A DNA stretch of 64,000 nt from Diphasiastrum complanatum. Lineage: Eukaryota > Streptophyta > Lycopodiopsida > Lycopodiales > Lycopodiaceae. Shown one piece after another: positions 42,800-55,215 of this stretch (its first letter is position 1; each line of letters begins with the position of its first letter). The notes under the pieces were generated by a model. The model was not told the origin of the DNA. It saw nothing but the letters and a program-made list of their open reading frames with translations, and did not search any database. The DNA lies in contig CM055101.1 in NCBI GenBank assembly GCA_029204225.1, positions 57,472,920 to 57,536,919 on the forward strand, written 5' to 3'. A program made the position numbers and the translations under genes.

Positions 42800-43563
42800 A
42801 TGTTTTCTTGTCGCCATTCTGTTGCTTCGGCTTTTTTTTTTTTTTCCAACTGCCTTTGTTGGCTCCTTCTGTTTGTTGGTCTTGATTCTGCCTTCGATCT
42901 GACTACCTCTTACGCTTGAACTGCTTCTTTCGCTTCTCCTTGTTGTTGTAGAGAGCTTGATCAGAAGTGTCCTTATGATCAAGGTGCTCACAAGCTTCGA
43001 CTTCTTCTCAAATCTCGATCACTACCGAGTGTCATTGCTGGATCCTTTGCTAGCAACGGTTGGGTTGCCTAGAAAGATCTCGGTAAAGCACGTAATAGGT
43101 AGGTGAGCCGCTTCTTCGCTGATAATGCATTCTCTATTCCGGCATTGTGTAATGAAAGAAACTGATCCTTCATCTTTCTGATAAAGGAGGTATGGTCTCT
43201 GCCATCCCATCGTAGGTTCGTCAACTGATCTTCAAGAAGCATGATCTGGCTGCGTGATTTTGTCTGAAATCAGGTAAGCAATGTATCCCACATCTCTCTT
43301 GCATTAGAAAGTGTCGCGAGGTCAAGCATCAGGCTATCGTCGATGGATGATGACAACATGGCTACTGCCTTGTCATTCTTCTCTCTCCATTCTCATAGTT
43401 ATTTGTTGGTGGTTGTAGGCATCTCTTCGGTGCGGTCTACCCCTGGCCATAGTCCTTCTCCCTTCAATATGAGAGAGGTCTTTACCTTCCATGCTAGGAA
43501 GTTCGATTCGGCTGAGTCGAGAATTGTGTAGATCTTCAGCTGTATACTGCTCATCGATGCCAT
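42800..43563 (-). pseudogene. antisense copia gag
   Basis: The minus strand starts MASMSSIQLKIYTILDSAES, then NFLAWKVKTSLILKGEGLWP, MLSSSIDDSLMLDLATLSNA, LLEDQLTNLRWDGRDHTSFI and SLHNAGIENALSAKKRLTYL. These appear after stops and shifts. It is a copia gag of a family different from the intact element. A Lys-rich region follows and the element is cut near 42,790. Confidence 0.7.
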
Positions 43564-43673
43564 TGTTGTAGATTGTGTTCTTCAGTTTTTCTTCTGGTTT
43601 CTTGTTTTGAATGCTTGTCTCCTGGATCTGATAGCTCTTAAGCTATGTCAGGGCTCTCAGATATGAGCTTGCA

Positions 43674-43685
43674 GCTCTAATACCA
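43674..43685 (-). promoter_or_regulatory. copia primer binding site, variant
   Basis: TGGTATTAGAGC on the minus strand, one base from the usual TGGTATCAGAGC. It lies just upstream of the gag at 43,563. Confidence 0.6.
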
Positions 43686-43686
43686 C

Positions 43687-44960
43687 TGTTGAGAGAAACG
43701 CAGACAGTGGGGATGATTTCCAGAACATCAAACACTCTGACACCACTATTGAGATTCTCACAAAAAGAAATCTAGATGGAATTCGATTATGTCCTCGGGT
43801 CTACTACTCTCTGTGACAAGATCTAAAATCCTCCAAGATGTGTAATTTTTTTTTTTTATGTATGTTTGTTTATGCATTCAACAAGACAAAACTAGTGTGT
43901 GGAATAAGATTAAACCAACTGATTACAAACATACAACTATCAAACAATTAAGCACTCGATCGTGTCCAAGACAAGAAACTCATCTACATAAAACATCTAC
44001 TACATTATCAAAGAATTCCTTAAGCATTGCTGTGATAGACCACAGTGCATCGGCGCGAAAGAAACTCTGTCTTTTGCAAATCAAAACTTGTCGCGCTTAC
44101 TAGCGGACTTCTTAACAGCTGGCTACATGGTGTTCGACTTACATTTGGTATACTACCAATATATATGAACATTGTTGTCTTCTACATAATCATCATATAT
44201 TCAAAATAACATCTGGATTGATAGGTTAAGCAATCTAAAACTAATCACAGATTACAAAAATGTTTGATTAGGCATGTCCTAACATTCCTTTGGATGAAAT
44301 CATTGGAATCATATCAGGAGACTGTACTTTATGGTACTTTTTTTATTTTTCTATACTTGGAAAGTAAAGCTAGCAGTACATCAAATAAGGCTCAATATTA
44401 TACTTAATTGGAAGCATAAGGAACAATTAGGCGTCTGAGACTATTGTGCAATTATCTGATACTGCTATTTAGATATAAAAAAATGTAAGAACAATTAGGC
44501 GTCAAAGGCAGCCATACATTTCTTCGTTTATGATACTTGCAAAAGAAGACTAAGAGTTATTTACATTCAATGGAATGCAGTGAGATAGAACAATAGCGAA
44601 TCTGTATATTAATGTTGTAATAACAACGATCAGATTACAATACAATTGCGCTAATAAGTGCGTGATCCTACTTACATAAACAAATCAATTGCTATAGTCC
44701 TGAATATTTTCTCTCTATATATATATTTTCTAACTCTGAGGAGTCAAATACTGTGAAGACCAATTTTGGTTGTTAGATCTCTGTTGGAGAATCTTCATGC
44801 ATCATCTTTAATCTACAACGCTCATCTACTTATATAGCAACTGAATGATCTTGTGTTATTCTAACTTTACAATTACAAAGTCGTTAACAACTGTTGAACT
44901 AATCAATTAAAATCGTTATTATTTGAACGTGAAGACGTAGACAATCTGTACTTGAAATCC
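43687..44960 (-). mobile_element. probable 5' LTR region of the antisense copia
   Basis: The inner end (CTCTCAACA) adjoins the primer site at 43,685. TATATAAGTAGATGAG on the minus strand near 44,835 is a likely TATA region. The outer boundary is unknown. It shares short phrases with the 41-kb LTR (GGCGTCAAAGGCAGCC versus GGCATCAAAGACAACC). Confidence 0.4.
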
Positions 44961-45239
44961 TGTGTAACTCTGTAGTGTCGTATTTTTTGAGAAAATGTCA
45001 CGTTTTTTATTACAAATTGAGTGTCGCAAAAAATTCTCGAAAAGCACTTTAGAAATGTCTTGAAATATTTTGGAAGAAATCTAGAAAAATTCTCGAAAAG
45101 TTCTTGAAAAGATTCACAAAAAATGTTGGGTGTCCGCCAGCATCCTCTGAATGTAAGGCTTGAACAACCTTTTTAATATCTTCAGTTTCGAGACATCTTC
45201 TTAGTTGATGATCAGCACCAAGCTTGTACAGGACATTGT

Positions 45240-46998
45240 TAATAATCATATAAGGTGCTACCGTATATTGAAAAACTATCTTTTTTCAAATCATAACCAT
45301 TTGGATATATCTGATCCTTAAGATAAGTAATAATATCAGAATATAACGAATTCGTAGATGAAATTTCAAATAGATTTTTGTCTATAAAATCATCATTAAT
45401 TGGTTTTTCAACTTTTCTAGTGCTAAGTCGCGATAGATAATTAGCATTTGTATGATATTTTTCTTGGCGAAGTTCTACTTGGTAAGTCAATTCCTACAAA
45501 AGTAGAACCCATCGAGCAATTCATCTTGATAAATCTGGTTTATTCACAAGATAGTTTAGAGCATAGTGATCAAATGAAAAATGAAAACATAAATAATGCC
45601 GAAATTTCTTAACAATAAAAATCATTCCGACTTCTCTGAGGCACTGAGCTGTCGACTCGCATAGTATATGAGATGATCTTTCTTCTGATCGTCCTTCTGG
45701 CTCAAACAGACGCCAATAGAAAATGCTGAAACATCAACATAACTATGAAATAGAATAGCCTAGTTGGGTGGTCTCTGAATAGGAGCATTGATCAATCTTT
45801 GCTTAAGTTCGTCGAACGCTTTTTGTTGTTCATTCATCCGCAAGTATTCCACTTGTTTCTTGAGTGGATGCATAAGAGAAGCAGCAATAGAAGCATGATT
45901 TTGGATAAAACTCCGATAATAGCCGACATGTCCTAAGAAAGCTCTTAGTTCACGTAGATTGGTTGGTATCTGGAGGTTCTTTATAAGCTCAACTTTATCT
46001 TTATCGATCTCTATTCCTCTGTTTGATATTCTATGTCCAAGTAAAATTCCTTCTTTCATACCGAAAAAACATTTTTCTGGGTGAAGGGATAAACAAGTAT
46101 CTTGACACCGTTGCAATGTAAGTTTCAACTTTTGTAGATGTGTCTTTATATCACTATATACATAGAAATCATCAATGAAGATTTCAACAAAAGTTCTTAG
46201 GAAGACAGCGAAGATTAACATCATGATTCGCTGAAAAGTTGATGGTGCGTTGCAAAGACCAAAGGGCATTTTGTTGTAGGCATAAGCGGCCCAATCCGTA
46301 GTAAAGGTGGTCTTTGAACGATCTTCCTTTCTCACTCCAACCTGATTATAACTAGAGAAACCGTCACAGAAACTGTAACGGTCTTGACCAGCAACCTGAT
46401 CTAAGATAGAATCAGTGAAGGGCAGAGGATATTGATCCTTCCTTGTGGCAACATTGAGCTTCCGGAAATCCTGGCATATTCATATTTTGCCAGTCTTCGT
46501 TTTTGGAACAAGAACAATGGGAAAAACCCATTAACTGTTTAAAACGGGATAAATAATACCTGCCTGAAGGTGCTTGTTGAGTTCGTCTTTAACCATGAGG
46601 GAGTACTTTGGATTGAGACGATACTGTCTCTGTCGAATAGGTACAACATCTTCTTTAAGATCAATACGGTTCTCTCCAAATTCTGCAGGTATTCCTTTCA
46701 AATCATCGAGCGACCAAGAAAATACATCTTGGTACTCCAACAATTTTGTGAATTCAGCTAATTCCGTTTCTCCAAGTGACTTTGAAACATGCACAAATCT
46801 ACCAGATGCAAGTTCAATTAGTTTAGTAGAATCTAATAGAATAATACCTTCTGTCATACTGGCCTTGGTGTGGCCATGAATTTCGTGCATGGTTGACTCC
46901 ATAGACATTCTTGTCGTCAGTATAGTTCTTATTACCAAATTCGTGTTTAAATTCGTCACTTGAATCATCATTAGACTCTTTAGAGTTCGTGTCTGCAA
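45240..46998 (-). pseudogene. gypsy reverse transcriptase and RNase H
   Basis: RT start: IDLKEDVVPIRQRQYRLNPK and ELNKHLQAGIIYPV (46,690-46,531). After a break it continues TTFTTDWAAYAYNKMPFGLC, NAPSTFQRIMMLIF and FVEIFIDDFYVYS, the catalytic segment in which xDD is kept. LHPEKCFFGMKEGILLGHRI and LRAFLGHVGYYRSFI form the thumb. RNase H is reduced, but its end HTNANYLSRLST (45,440) is clear. Stops near 46,480 and 45,760. Confidence 0.8.
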
Positions 46999-47440
46999 CT
47001 TTAATTTCTTTATTCAAAACATCCGCTTCAGTGTTGCAAGCATCGAAGAATTCTTCTTCGTCAAATTCCTCATAGCATTGGAAATATTGCACTTCGATGT
47101 CAGATGCATTGGAAAAAATATTTAAAGCATAAGAAGAATTTTCTGAGATGAAACTGGTGTCACCTTCGTATTTTTCACCACTCCAGGTGATTATTTGTTC
47201 TGCTGGCGTACCTCGATTATTGGTCTGACCAGTCTGAAATCTCAGCTCTCTAGATTTCCAGTGAACACTTGCATTTGATTGAAAAAGCCAGGGCCGTCCA
47301 ATTAGCACAGAATAAGATGACAAACCAAGTGGTTTGATAACTACTAAATTCATTGTAAAAGGCTTGGCTTGAATATAAACAGTGACATCCTTCAATTCTC
47401 CAACAGGTTGTTGTCACGTCGAATCAGCTAACTTGATATT

Positions 47441-47845
47441 TCACTGTGTTGGTTGAATGTCAGTCAACCCCAAAGCATGAACTGTGTTTTCTGTTATTAT
47501 GTTCATGCTTGAACCAGAGTCTATCGACACTTTTTCAATCAAGCAACCAGCAATGGTAACATCAATTTCAGGTGTGCCGAGATCTCCTAAATTGATAGAG
47601 AGGTTACCAGCATCTGGCAAATAAACTCTTTTCTTATTCTTAGGGGCAAAAAGACCTTTCAGTTGCTTATGGTAATAAGTGTTATCTGCCAACAATTGCT
47701 CAAAAGTGATGTTCGGATGAAGAGATCCAATATCATTCACTATGTCATAGTCCTTCGTCCTTGATTTCGAGGTTGGCTTGTCAATAACAGCACTAGACAA
47801 TTTAGTCTTTGGTATTTTATCGTCCTCTTCTTCGAACATGACCAA
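47441..47845 (-). pseudogene. gypsy aspartic protease
   Basis: VTIAGCLIEKVSIDSGSSMN contains the retroviral-type D-S-G active site; HALGLTDIQPT follows. It is preceded by a Lys-rich linker and followed in another frame by QAKPFTMNLVVIKPLGLSSY and SVLIGRPWLF, the end of the protease fold (47,395-47,280). Confidence 0.7.
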
Positions 47846-48317
47846 CTTCTCTACAGTAGCTGACTGAAGTTTAGTGTTGATAATTTCTTTTGCTTATGCT
47901 GAGATGTCTTTTGCAAATTTTTTGCAGCATTACAGTCATAGTCGGGGTCATCTTTAAGATCTTCTTTGGTTGTAGATTTGTTCGTTGACTTGCTAGAAGA
48001 TTTCTTCTTTGAAGAGTTTCTACACTTCGTTGAAGATTTCTATTCGGGTTTCGAAGAGTCTGGGTTCTCGTTGTGACTTTGAATATCTTCTGTATGTCAC
48101 TTGGCCAAGACTGGTCTTCTGTATTCGCCAATTTTTCTTCAATTATATCAATCCTCTGCACAACAACATCAATCGAAGCTTTTGCTTTCGAGTCTGCAGC
48201 AGTCGGTGTTTCTACATATTGATATTTAGGTCGCGACTTCTATGGCTGAGGACAGTCAAGATACTCGTGGTCAGGCTCCCTACAGTTCGAGCATAACGGT
48301 ACATAACCAATCGGCTT

Positions 48318-49456
48318 TCATGGCTGAGGACAGTAAGGTGAAAAATGTCTTGGCTCTCCACAGTTGTAACAGTTGTCCGACACTGGTTTAGTCGTGGTTT
48401 GTGACTTCATTGCTGGTCCAACAAATTCAGGAGGATTCTGTCTTCTTGGTGCGAACTTTGGTCTATTCTGTTGGGCTAATACTGCAGTACCCTGAACATA
48501 ATTAGTAGTCGCATCATTTTGAAAAGTAAAAAGTACCTCTTGGGCAAGATCTTCAATATACTTTACATTCATAGTGGTGCAGTCTTCCTTAGTATGTCCA
48601 GAAGTTCGACATTTCATACACCACATTCCTGAGTTGGAAGATGAAGCTTTTGGTCTTTTGGCTGCAACTTCAGAGATCTACACTTTCAAATCATTAAACT
48701 TTTTATTAAGATCAGCCATATTATTCTTCCAAAGCTTTTCAACTTTAGAAGTTGATGACTTATCCTCGATAGTTTTCTTGTCATCCTTTCGTTTAGGTCG
48801 TCATTTGTTTTTCTTTCTCCTTTATCAGCTTCTAATTCTGATGAATCACTGCCTTCGGACTCCAAGCTTGAAGAACTGGTACTTGAGTCAGTATCTGAAT
48901 CATCTTCGCTATTACTAGAATCAGTTTTGGACTTACGAGATCTTTCAGTTAAGCATCGCTCAGCACTAGCTATTACTGCTGCTAAGGAGGTCATGTCCCC
49001 TTGTCTGCAATATCGATCAATTTTTGGTGGTAAACCAGCCAAAAGCCATTCCATCTACATATGAATGGGATATACACCGGTTAGTTTTCCTATAAGATTC
49101 TTAACCTTTTGTGTATATTTTCAAAGGGATTCTTTAGTCTTCTTCTGAACATTGTTCAGACATCCGAGAATTCTAGATTTATAGCCGATTTCTCTGAATT
49201 GGTTCAAAAATGCATCTTTCAGTAGTAACCAGGTTCCTACACGGCCTGGTTCAACTTGACTGTACCATATGCGTGCTTGCTTTTTCAGCAGACTAGGGAA
49301 GTTTTGTAGTTTATCTACGTTAGTTCCTTCGTTATTTGCATTAGCGATTGACTCAAATTGCGAGACATAGCTATCTGCATTATCTGAAGTAGTCCCTTCA
49401 AAATAAACGTACTTAATTTTTAAAATAGAAGTGAAACGTGCAGCAGGACCCTCCAT
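48318..49456 (-). pseudogene. gypsy gag with zinc knuckles
   Basis: Starts MEGPAARFTSILKIKYVYFE; ARIWYSQVEPGRVGTWLLLK and FLNQFREIGYKSRI are the retrotransposon gag core. After a shift it continues MEWLLAGLPPKIDRYCRQGD and a long acidic Ser-rich stretch, then two knuckles, CMKCRTSGHTKEDC and CYNCGEPRHFSPYC. Frameshifts lie near 49,090 and 48,640. Confidence 0.75.
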
Positions 49457-49664
49457 ATCGAAGCTAATTAGAAGTTCAAGTAACTGGGCAGTGATTTCGT
49501 CGAGATTTCTTCGACTCGCACTCTCACTTTGTCTTCTTAAAAATTCCTCTCTAAGCTTACGGTATCATTCTAATCGGGATTGTCTATCTGACATACACTA
49601 GGATTGGAGGTAGATGTGTCAGTTTTCTTATAACTTTCCTAAGCTATCCCCAACAACGGAGCCA

Positions 49665-50650
49665 AAAATTGGTAGATGTCGTACTATACCAACAAGGTTA
49701 ATATAGATTTTGTAGTAAATGTCGAACCCATAGAGGACAACGTTAGAAATTTATGTATTTGGTACAATTTATGATTTATTTTGAGTGAAATGGCTACGTT
49801 CGTTATTCTGGTTGTCAACAGACATTAGAAAGTAACTAGTATTACTTATGTTGGGGGTGTGTAGTGTTAATAATTCCAAAACATCAATCTTGCCTCTATC
49901 AAATCGAATGAAATGCGTTCTATAGGTGAGATGTTATTAGAGTAGTACAACAGTACTACACTCCGACTGATTAAGGTGTCAACAGAGAGTCGAGAAATGT
50001 TCGATGTATTCGTGGTTGTGTAGACAATTAGCTAATTGTATTCGCAGACTGTTTGTTTCTAGACAGAAGTCCTCAACAACTTATGTCCAAGGATATGGTT
50101 AAAGAGCATGAATAATTTTAGAGCACGTTAGAAACTTATGTCAGTTACAAGCAAGAACACAGATCAAGGACTCAATTCTTCAGTCAGGGACTGACATCTC
50201 AGATATATACATACAGTTTTATTCAATGATCATGCTAGACTGTACCAAATGTAGACGTTATTCGAGTGCCAAAAAGAACATATTTGCGACAGACGAATAA
50301 GATGATTTTAAGACAGTTCTTTAGAACATATTTACGGATACACAACAAACGACTGTAATGTGCTAGAGAGTCTGTTTGACCAGAGAGTAATTCACGTAAT
50401 GCGTTAGAGATTGCTAGTAGACTCAGGATCACTCACATTCATTAGTGCGTAGAACATAGATAAGGGAGAATAATTCTCTGCACTCTATTCACTTCTTCAA
50501 CCTCTCACAAATACATAAACTCTTCTCTCTCAATGGTCAAGATTGAAGCGTGTGATCAATATATGTTTTTCGGGTCGAACAAACACACCTTTAAAACAAC
50601 AGAGGTGTCGCTCCCGTGAAAAGGTCTAGTTAACAATTAGGTTGCATGTA
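49665..50650 (-). mobile_element. probable 5' LTR of the gypsy element
   Basis: Sequence directly upstream (minus strand) of the tRNA-Asp type primer site. It has no open frame and carries TATA-like TATATATC near 50,200. The outer end is set only roughly. Confidence 0.4.
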
Positions 50651-51559
50651 TGTTCAATTATACCATAAGATCTATATTTAACTAAGATTTAAAGCTACTC
50701 TAGAAGGTTGCATGAGTAATATTGTTATTTTTGCAAAAAAAGATTTTTTTTTGGCAAAAATAGATCAATATGACAAATGGCCTAAGTTTATTGTTCGCCC
50801 AACTAACTGATTATCAAAAATAATAAGTAGGACTGACACAGACTTTGGCAATGGTTTAGGCAAAGGTTCTTCTTAGAGAATTGATATTTTTGTAGATAGT
50901 TGTAAATTTTCCACAAAAGGTTAACAACAACTAGATGAACAGTCACTTTGGCCTTCTATTTTTGGTATTATTCTTTGCCGGCCTAGTAGTAGATAGATCT
51001 GAACCACACCTATGCACAGTGAATCGAACAAAGGTTCTATTTCTGTATTTTTCAGGGTTTTGATGGTTTTTTGGTATTTTATGATGGTTTTTCTGATGTT
51101 TTTGCAGATGTGTTGGGAATTAGCCTTCGCCGTTCAATCTGAAAGTTTTGTGGCTTCTGGCAACTTGGTGAATGTTTCCTATAAGAGGATAAAAAGTTAT
51201 CAGCTCTGATGACGATTTTGTCTACTTTTTGCTCAAATCTGGCAGAAATGACCGATGTTGGTTGTTTTTCTTGATTTCTCATATCCAAATAGATCTTAAG
51301 AATTGTGATCTAAATAGTTTCCCTTGCTCAACAATCATAGTAGATTTCAAACAAGCAGATCCACTCAATCAAGCAAATTTACTCTCAATCTAACCCTAAA
51401 ATGCAATTTTAATTTTCAAAACAAGATGCCTAATGCAAGCTAACATCCATCCTAACATGCGGAGGTTCGATCCCATGAGAGTGATAGCATAAATCAAAAT
51501 CTAGCATGCATAGATAATCCACAATCAACTCTAAGATCCATTAACACTAAGCATTAACC
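50651..51559. other. no gene seen
   Basis: A/T-rich sequence without supportable features. Confidence 0.4.
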
Positions 51560-52030
51560 CTACATCCATTAATACTAAGATCCACAATGATGATTGCTTA
51601 CCCTTCTCTCTCTCTTCTTGCAATATTTCCAAAAGAGTTTGGTCTTCGGTTTTCCTTGCTATCGATCGTGTTGTTGTTGCTAGTTTGAATCACTCTGCTC
51701 AATTTAGTGTTCTTGTCCTTTGGATTATTCTTCTTGGACTATTGCTTGGTCGAATAGCAGACGAGTGTCTTTGTATTCAACGAGCTGGGTAAGCTCTTCC
51801 TTCTTACTTCTTCTTGCAATAAACTTGTTGTCAGCTTCTATAGAGACAGCTGTAAACTATTGCTCAAAAGCAATACTAGATTGTTGTAAGAAGGAGGATG
51901 ATTGGATAGAAGAGACATGTTGGCATTTTTGTCCAATATCGGTGAACCCACTATAGCTGGCTAGTTGAGCAGCTGTTTGAAATCGGTCAGATGATCAGTG
52001 ACTAATGTCTCTTCAATAATCTTGAGAAAT
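51560..52030 (-). pseudogene. copia gag fragment (antisense)
   Basis: The minus strand reads VTDHLTDFKQLLN*PAIVGS, ANMSLLSNHPPSYNNLVLLL and TSLLQEEVRRKELTQL. This is the C-terminal half of a copia gag, comparable with SSFKSLLDQLSAVG, LPKSYEHLV and HLLQEEIRRK at 34 kb. It is broken by stops, and its neighbours are not recognisable. Confidence 0.6.
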
Positions 52031-52068
52031 ATTCGTAGAAAAATGCTAATAATGAATACCCAACAAAC

Positions 52069-52071
<3 letters not shown>

Positions 52072-52150
<79 letters not shown>
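52072..52150. repeat. (TC)n microsatellite
   Basis: 79 bp of pure TC dinucleotides. Confidence 0.97.
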
Positions 52151-52153
<3 letters not shown>

Positions 52154-53114
52154 GGTTGGTATCTACTAACTACATTTTGCAACCTTTTGAAGACATACAG
52201 TGTTGGGTGACTTTCTCATTTATTTGTAAGTCTCGTACCTAATATTGGTCTTCTGGAAAACCCCTCCCAAATTTCTTATGATATAATTTTGATGGTCAAG
52301 ATCGATCCAATGTCATCCTATGGACAAGAATTGTTGCTCTCTTCACAAGTTATCAAATGGATGTCTCCACTTAGCCTTGTCTCTTACGTAGAGCAATGGC
52401 TATTGCTTATATAAGGGTGACATATTCTTTCATTACTACCATTCTCCTTCTTCTCCCTCTTCCTCTCTTCCTTATCAAAAGATCTCTTTTTGAATTAATT
52501 TCTTAAATGAAACCTAAGCATATGTTAGGATAATATTTAGTATAATATGGGTTGATAACCTAAGTTCTCTTAAAAGCACATGGATTTGTGCAAGATCTAT
52601 TGCATTCATAGGGATTGGAACGATGTGGAATTGCGCTAATCTTATTGTGAATGTTAGGGTTAAACTCTTTAGTAGTTGTATATGCACACATGTATTGTTT
52701 AACTTGTTAATAAGATACAATTAGACTTTAAGTTTCATAAAATAGGAGGATAGCTTGTGTGCTCTTGGAAAGTATGGATATGCTGAAGAATTACGAAAAC
52801 TATACATTACCTGTTCTTCATACAACAAGTAAAAGTATTTGTATGGCATGGATTTGCCCCTATACTTATGTACATTTAAATCCAAGCTACTCCTAGTTTG
52901 CTATATGCAATCTATTTATTATAGCTAGATTTCAATACTTAATGAATGATTGAATATAAAGATAAGGACCAATACAAATATATACTGATCATAATGGCAT
53001 AGGCCTTGATATGGTAAGGTTACGGTTTGTCCTACCGCTATAAGCAATACGTAGTAGGGAAGATTGGACTATATAATGTCATTGGTATTGCATGTTGTCA
53101 AGTGGGTGAGCTTA
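52151..53114. other. no gene seen
   Basis: Spacer between the TC tract and unit A3. Nothing supportable. Confidence 0.4.
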
Positions 53115-53639
53115 TTTTGTTTTGAATTATTCTCATAAAACCTGCATTTTATAAAGCTTCTCAATTTTTTAAAGTCTTCTACTCATAAAAAATGTTTATT
53201 TGCTTGTATAAAAAATGAGTATTTAAAGATATCGGTTTAAGAAAACTTGTCACGATTTTTCCTCTGACTCCATGATTCAAGCAACATGACACAATGGCCA
53301 CATAGGCATCCATGTGATTTCACCTGTTGCAGTGCCAATAGGCAGATTTATAGAAGCTAAGCAAATCAGATTTTACAAATAAAAATAATCAGAACCTTAT
53401 TGTAGCTAGAATCTTTCCCTTGAGTAAAGCTCATCATTATGTATATAATGTCATAAAAGAATTATTATCTATATTATAAGTAGGCAATGTGATAAGACAT
53501 TTATTAGAAGGAGAAAGGGTGTTGGGAGTTCTAGGGCCAATAAATGATGCACTGTTTTGTCCAGGATCACAATTTGTACAGTCATCTAAACTAATACTCT
53601 TATCAATAAAAAAATATCTATACCTACAATCTTCGACTT

Positions 53640-54090
53640 TTGAGACTTTGTACCACTGGAAGAAGCAGCTTTAGAAGTGGAAGGGCGAGTTTTCGAATAG
53701 TCAAAAATATTTAACAAAAGAAAAAAACAAATCCAGACTCAAAATCAACAAATCTATATTTTTTATTGTGAATTGGGCACTCATCTACAGACTTGAAATC
53801 ATTATATAACTTGGTGAACATTCTGTCAAGCTTAGCTTTACAGCTATGCTTGTCAAGTGTCACAAGGTCCTGATAATGAATCATGTCCTTCTTCTAAGAT
53901 CTAAATAAGGAGTACTGATCAGAGACTTAAATCTGAGATAAATCTCAGAAAATGCTTCCACATCGGGACCCTCAGTAATAGAAGGAAGAATAAAAAGAAA
54001 AGGAGAAAGAAGGGATTTGAAATACTCAAAATTATCACTAATACCAAATTCATGAAAAACAAAAAGCAAACTAGAATCGAAATTAGACAT
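53640..54090 (-). pseudogene. MSNFD-family frame (A3), frameshifted
   Basis: MSNFDSSLLFVFHEFGISDN at 54,090, then DVEAFSEIYLRFKSLISTP, a one-base loss, and MIHYQDLVTLDKHSCKAKL with CPIHNKKYRFVDF. After PSTSKAASSSGTK it departs from A1/A4 into the extra ~410 bp, and the common end (SFLKPISLNTHFLYKQ) follows near 53,250. Function unknown. Confidence 0.45.
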
Positions 54091-54119
54091 TTTGAGCAAA
54101 AAATACAAATGTGAAATCT

Positions 54120-54353
54120 CCAATATCGCTCTCAGGTGCAAAATGTAGGTCAGACAAAAATTTCAAGGCAATGTGCACTCGAAAGAGATATAATAACATA
54201 GGGTATCGGATCCGAGCGCATGTACAAAAATAAAAAAAGAAGCAGATGTAAGATGCGCTTAAATGTAATATTGGACTATGCAGTATCGGTTCCAGGTGCA
54301 AGATAGCCAACGGAACGTAGATAGTGGAAAAGGTGCACTTGAAATCGATATCC
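54120..54353 (-). promoter_or_regulatory. three-dyad leader array, MSNFD side (A3)
   Basis: Same six alternating motifs as 3877-4108, read on the minus strand from 54,353 (CGGATATCGATTTCAAGTGC) to 54,120 (TGCACCTGAGAGCGATATTG). Confidence 0.7.
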
Positions 54354-54726
54354 GGATAAGAAATAACAAATTTGCGTCAAAATCCACGTAAAAAATGACC
54401 TATTTATAAAAAACGTTTGCACATGTGGAAGAGTTTCAAAACGACACGTGTTGCCACAAGATTGGTCATTAATATTTCGCGGTACAGACAATGATTGATC
54501 TGACATCTATCACGTGCAGAATGACACATGTCAAAATCTGATTCGTGCATGTATCCCGACCCACGTGGCCTCATAATTGAGTCATCATTATCAGTACAAA
54601 CAATCCACGTGGACCAGTTAGATGCTGACATGTATCATCATCCATTTTTTTCACATGTGCAAAAATTTCCTATATATAAACCCTTGGAATTTTCATTTTT
54701 TTTTGTAGAATTTTTGGTTTTCGCTC
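54354..54726. promoter_or_regulatory. bidirectional promoter (A3)
   Basis: Outward TATA boxes: TTTATAAATA on the minus strand near 54,401-54,410 and TATATATAAA on the plus strand near 54,671-54,680. Several ACACGTG/CACGTGG cores between them. Layout as in A1. Confidence 0.6.
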
Positions 54727-54905
54727 CCAATATCGCTCTCAAGCGTGCTCTCTCTTCGCAAAATACTCCACCTTCTCATCGTGCACTCGAGACCAATACT
54801 GCTGTGATTCCAATATCGCTTTCAAGCGCAATTCTCTTTTCTGCACATATTCTTTATCTATCTTGCGCTCAAAACCGATATTAACTTCTGATATCGATCT
54901 CAACC
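54727..54905 (+). promoter_or_regulatory. leader array of the H3-like frame, five motifs (A3)
   Basis: Forward motifs at about 54,727, 54,811 and 54,889 and reverse motifs at 54,781 and 54,862. The last forward motif (TGATATCGATCTCAACC) runs directly into the ATG at 54,906; the deletion removed the sixth motif and the histone tail. Confidence 0.7.
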
Positions 54906-55064
54906 ATGCCGGCCTTACAGGCTGTTATAGAAGACATTTTGGCCCAGTTTTTTGAGGATACTTGTCTTTTGACAATGCATGGTAAGCGTGTCAGTATCAT
55001 GCCAACAGATTCTCGTCATTCTCTAAAGACTTCGGGATCTTTATTATGGTCCACATGTGGATAA
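54906..55064 (+). pseudogene. truncated histone H3-like frame (A3)
   Basis: 52 codons: MPALQAVIEDILAQFFEDTC, then LLTMHGKRVSIMPTDSRHSL, ending WSTCG and TAA. This is H3 alpha-2 to the C terminus only. The frame is open from an ATG that directly follows the leader, so a short peptide could be made, but it lacks half of the histone fold. Confidence 0.65.
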
Positions 55065-55215
55065 CACCAGCAACTCCAGAGACTTGCCTCTGAATAGAAC
55101 AAACTTGCTGACTACCTCTAGGAGGAAAAAGAGGTAGCCTGAAACCAAAAAAGATGGATTTCAAAGGCCAGCTGTTTCTCTTCTTCCTTGAGTTATCCCT
55201 GCCAAGAGACCTCGC

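Larger units (their letters stand above)
45050..49664 (-). mobile_element. antisense Ty3/gypsy element (Athila/Tat-like), 3' truncated
   Basis: From 49,664: primer site TGGCTCCGTTGTTGGGGA (tRNA-Asp type), gag, two zinc knuckles, protease, RT and RNase H, ending near 45,050 with no integrase or 3' LTR. Many stops. RT with IFIDDFYVYS rather than IDDILIYS, and the tRNA-Asp primer site, point to the Athila/Tat side of plant gypsy elements. Confidence 0.8.
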
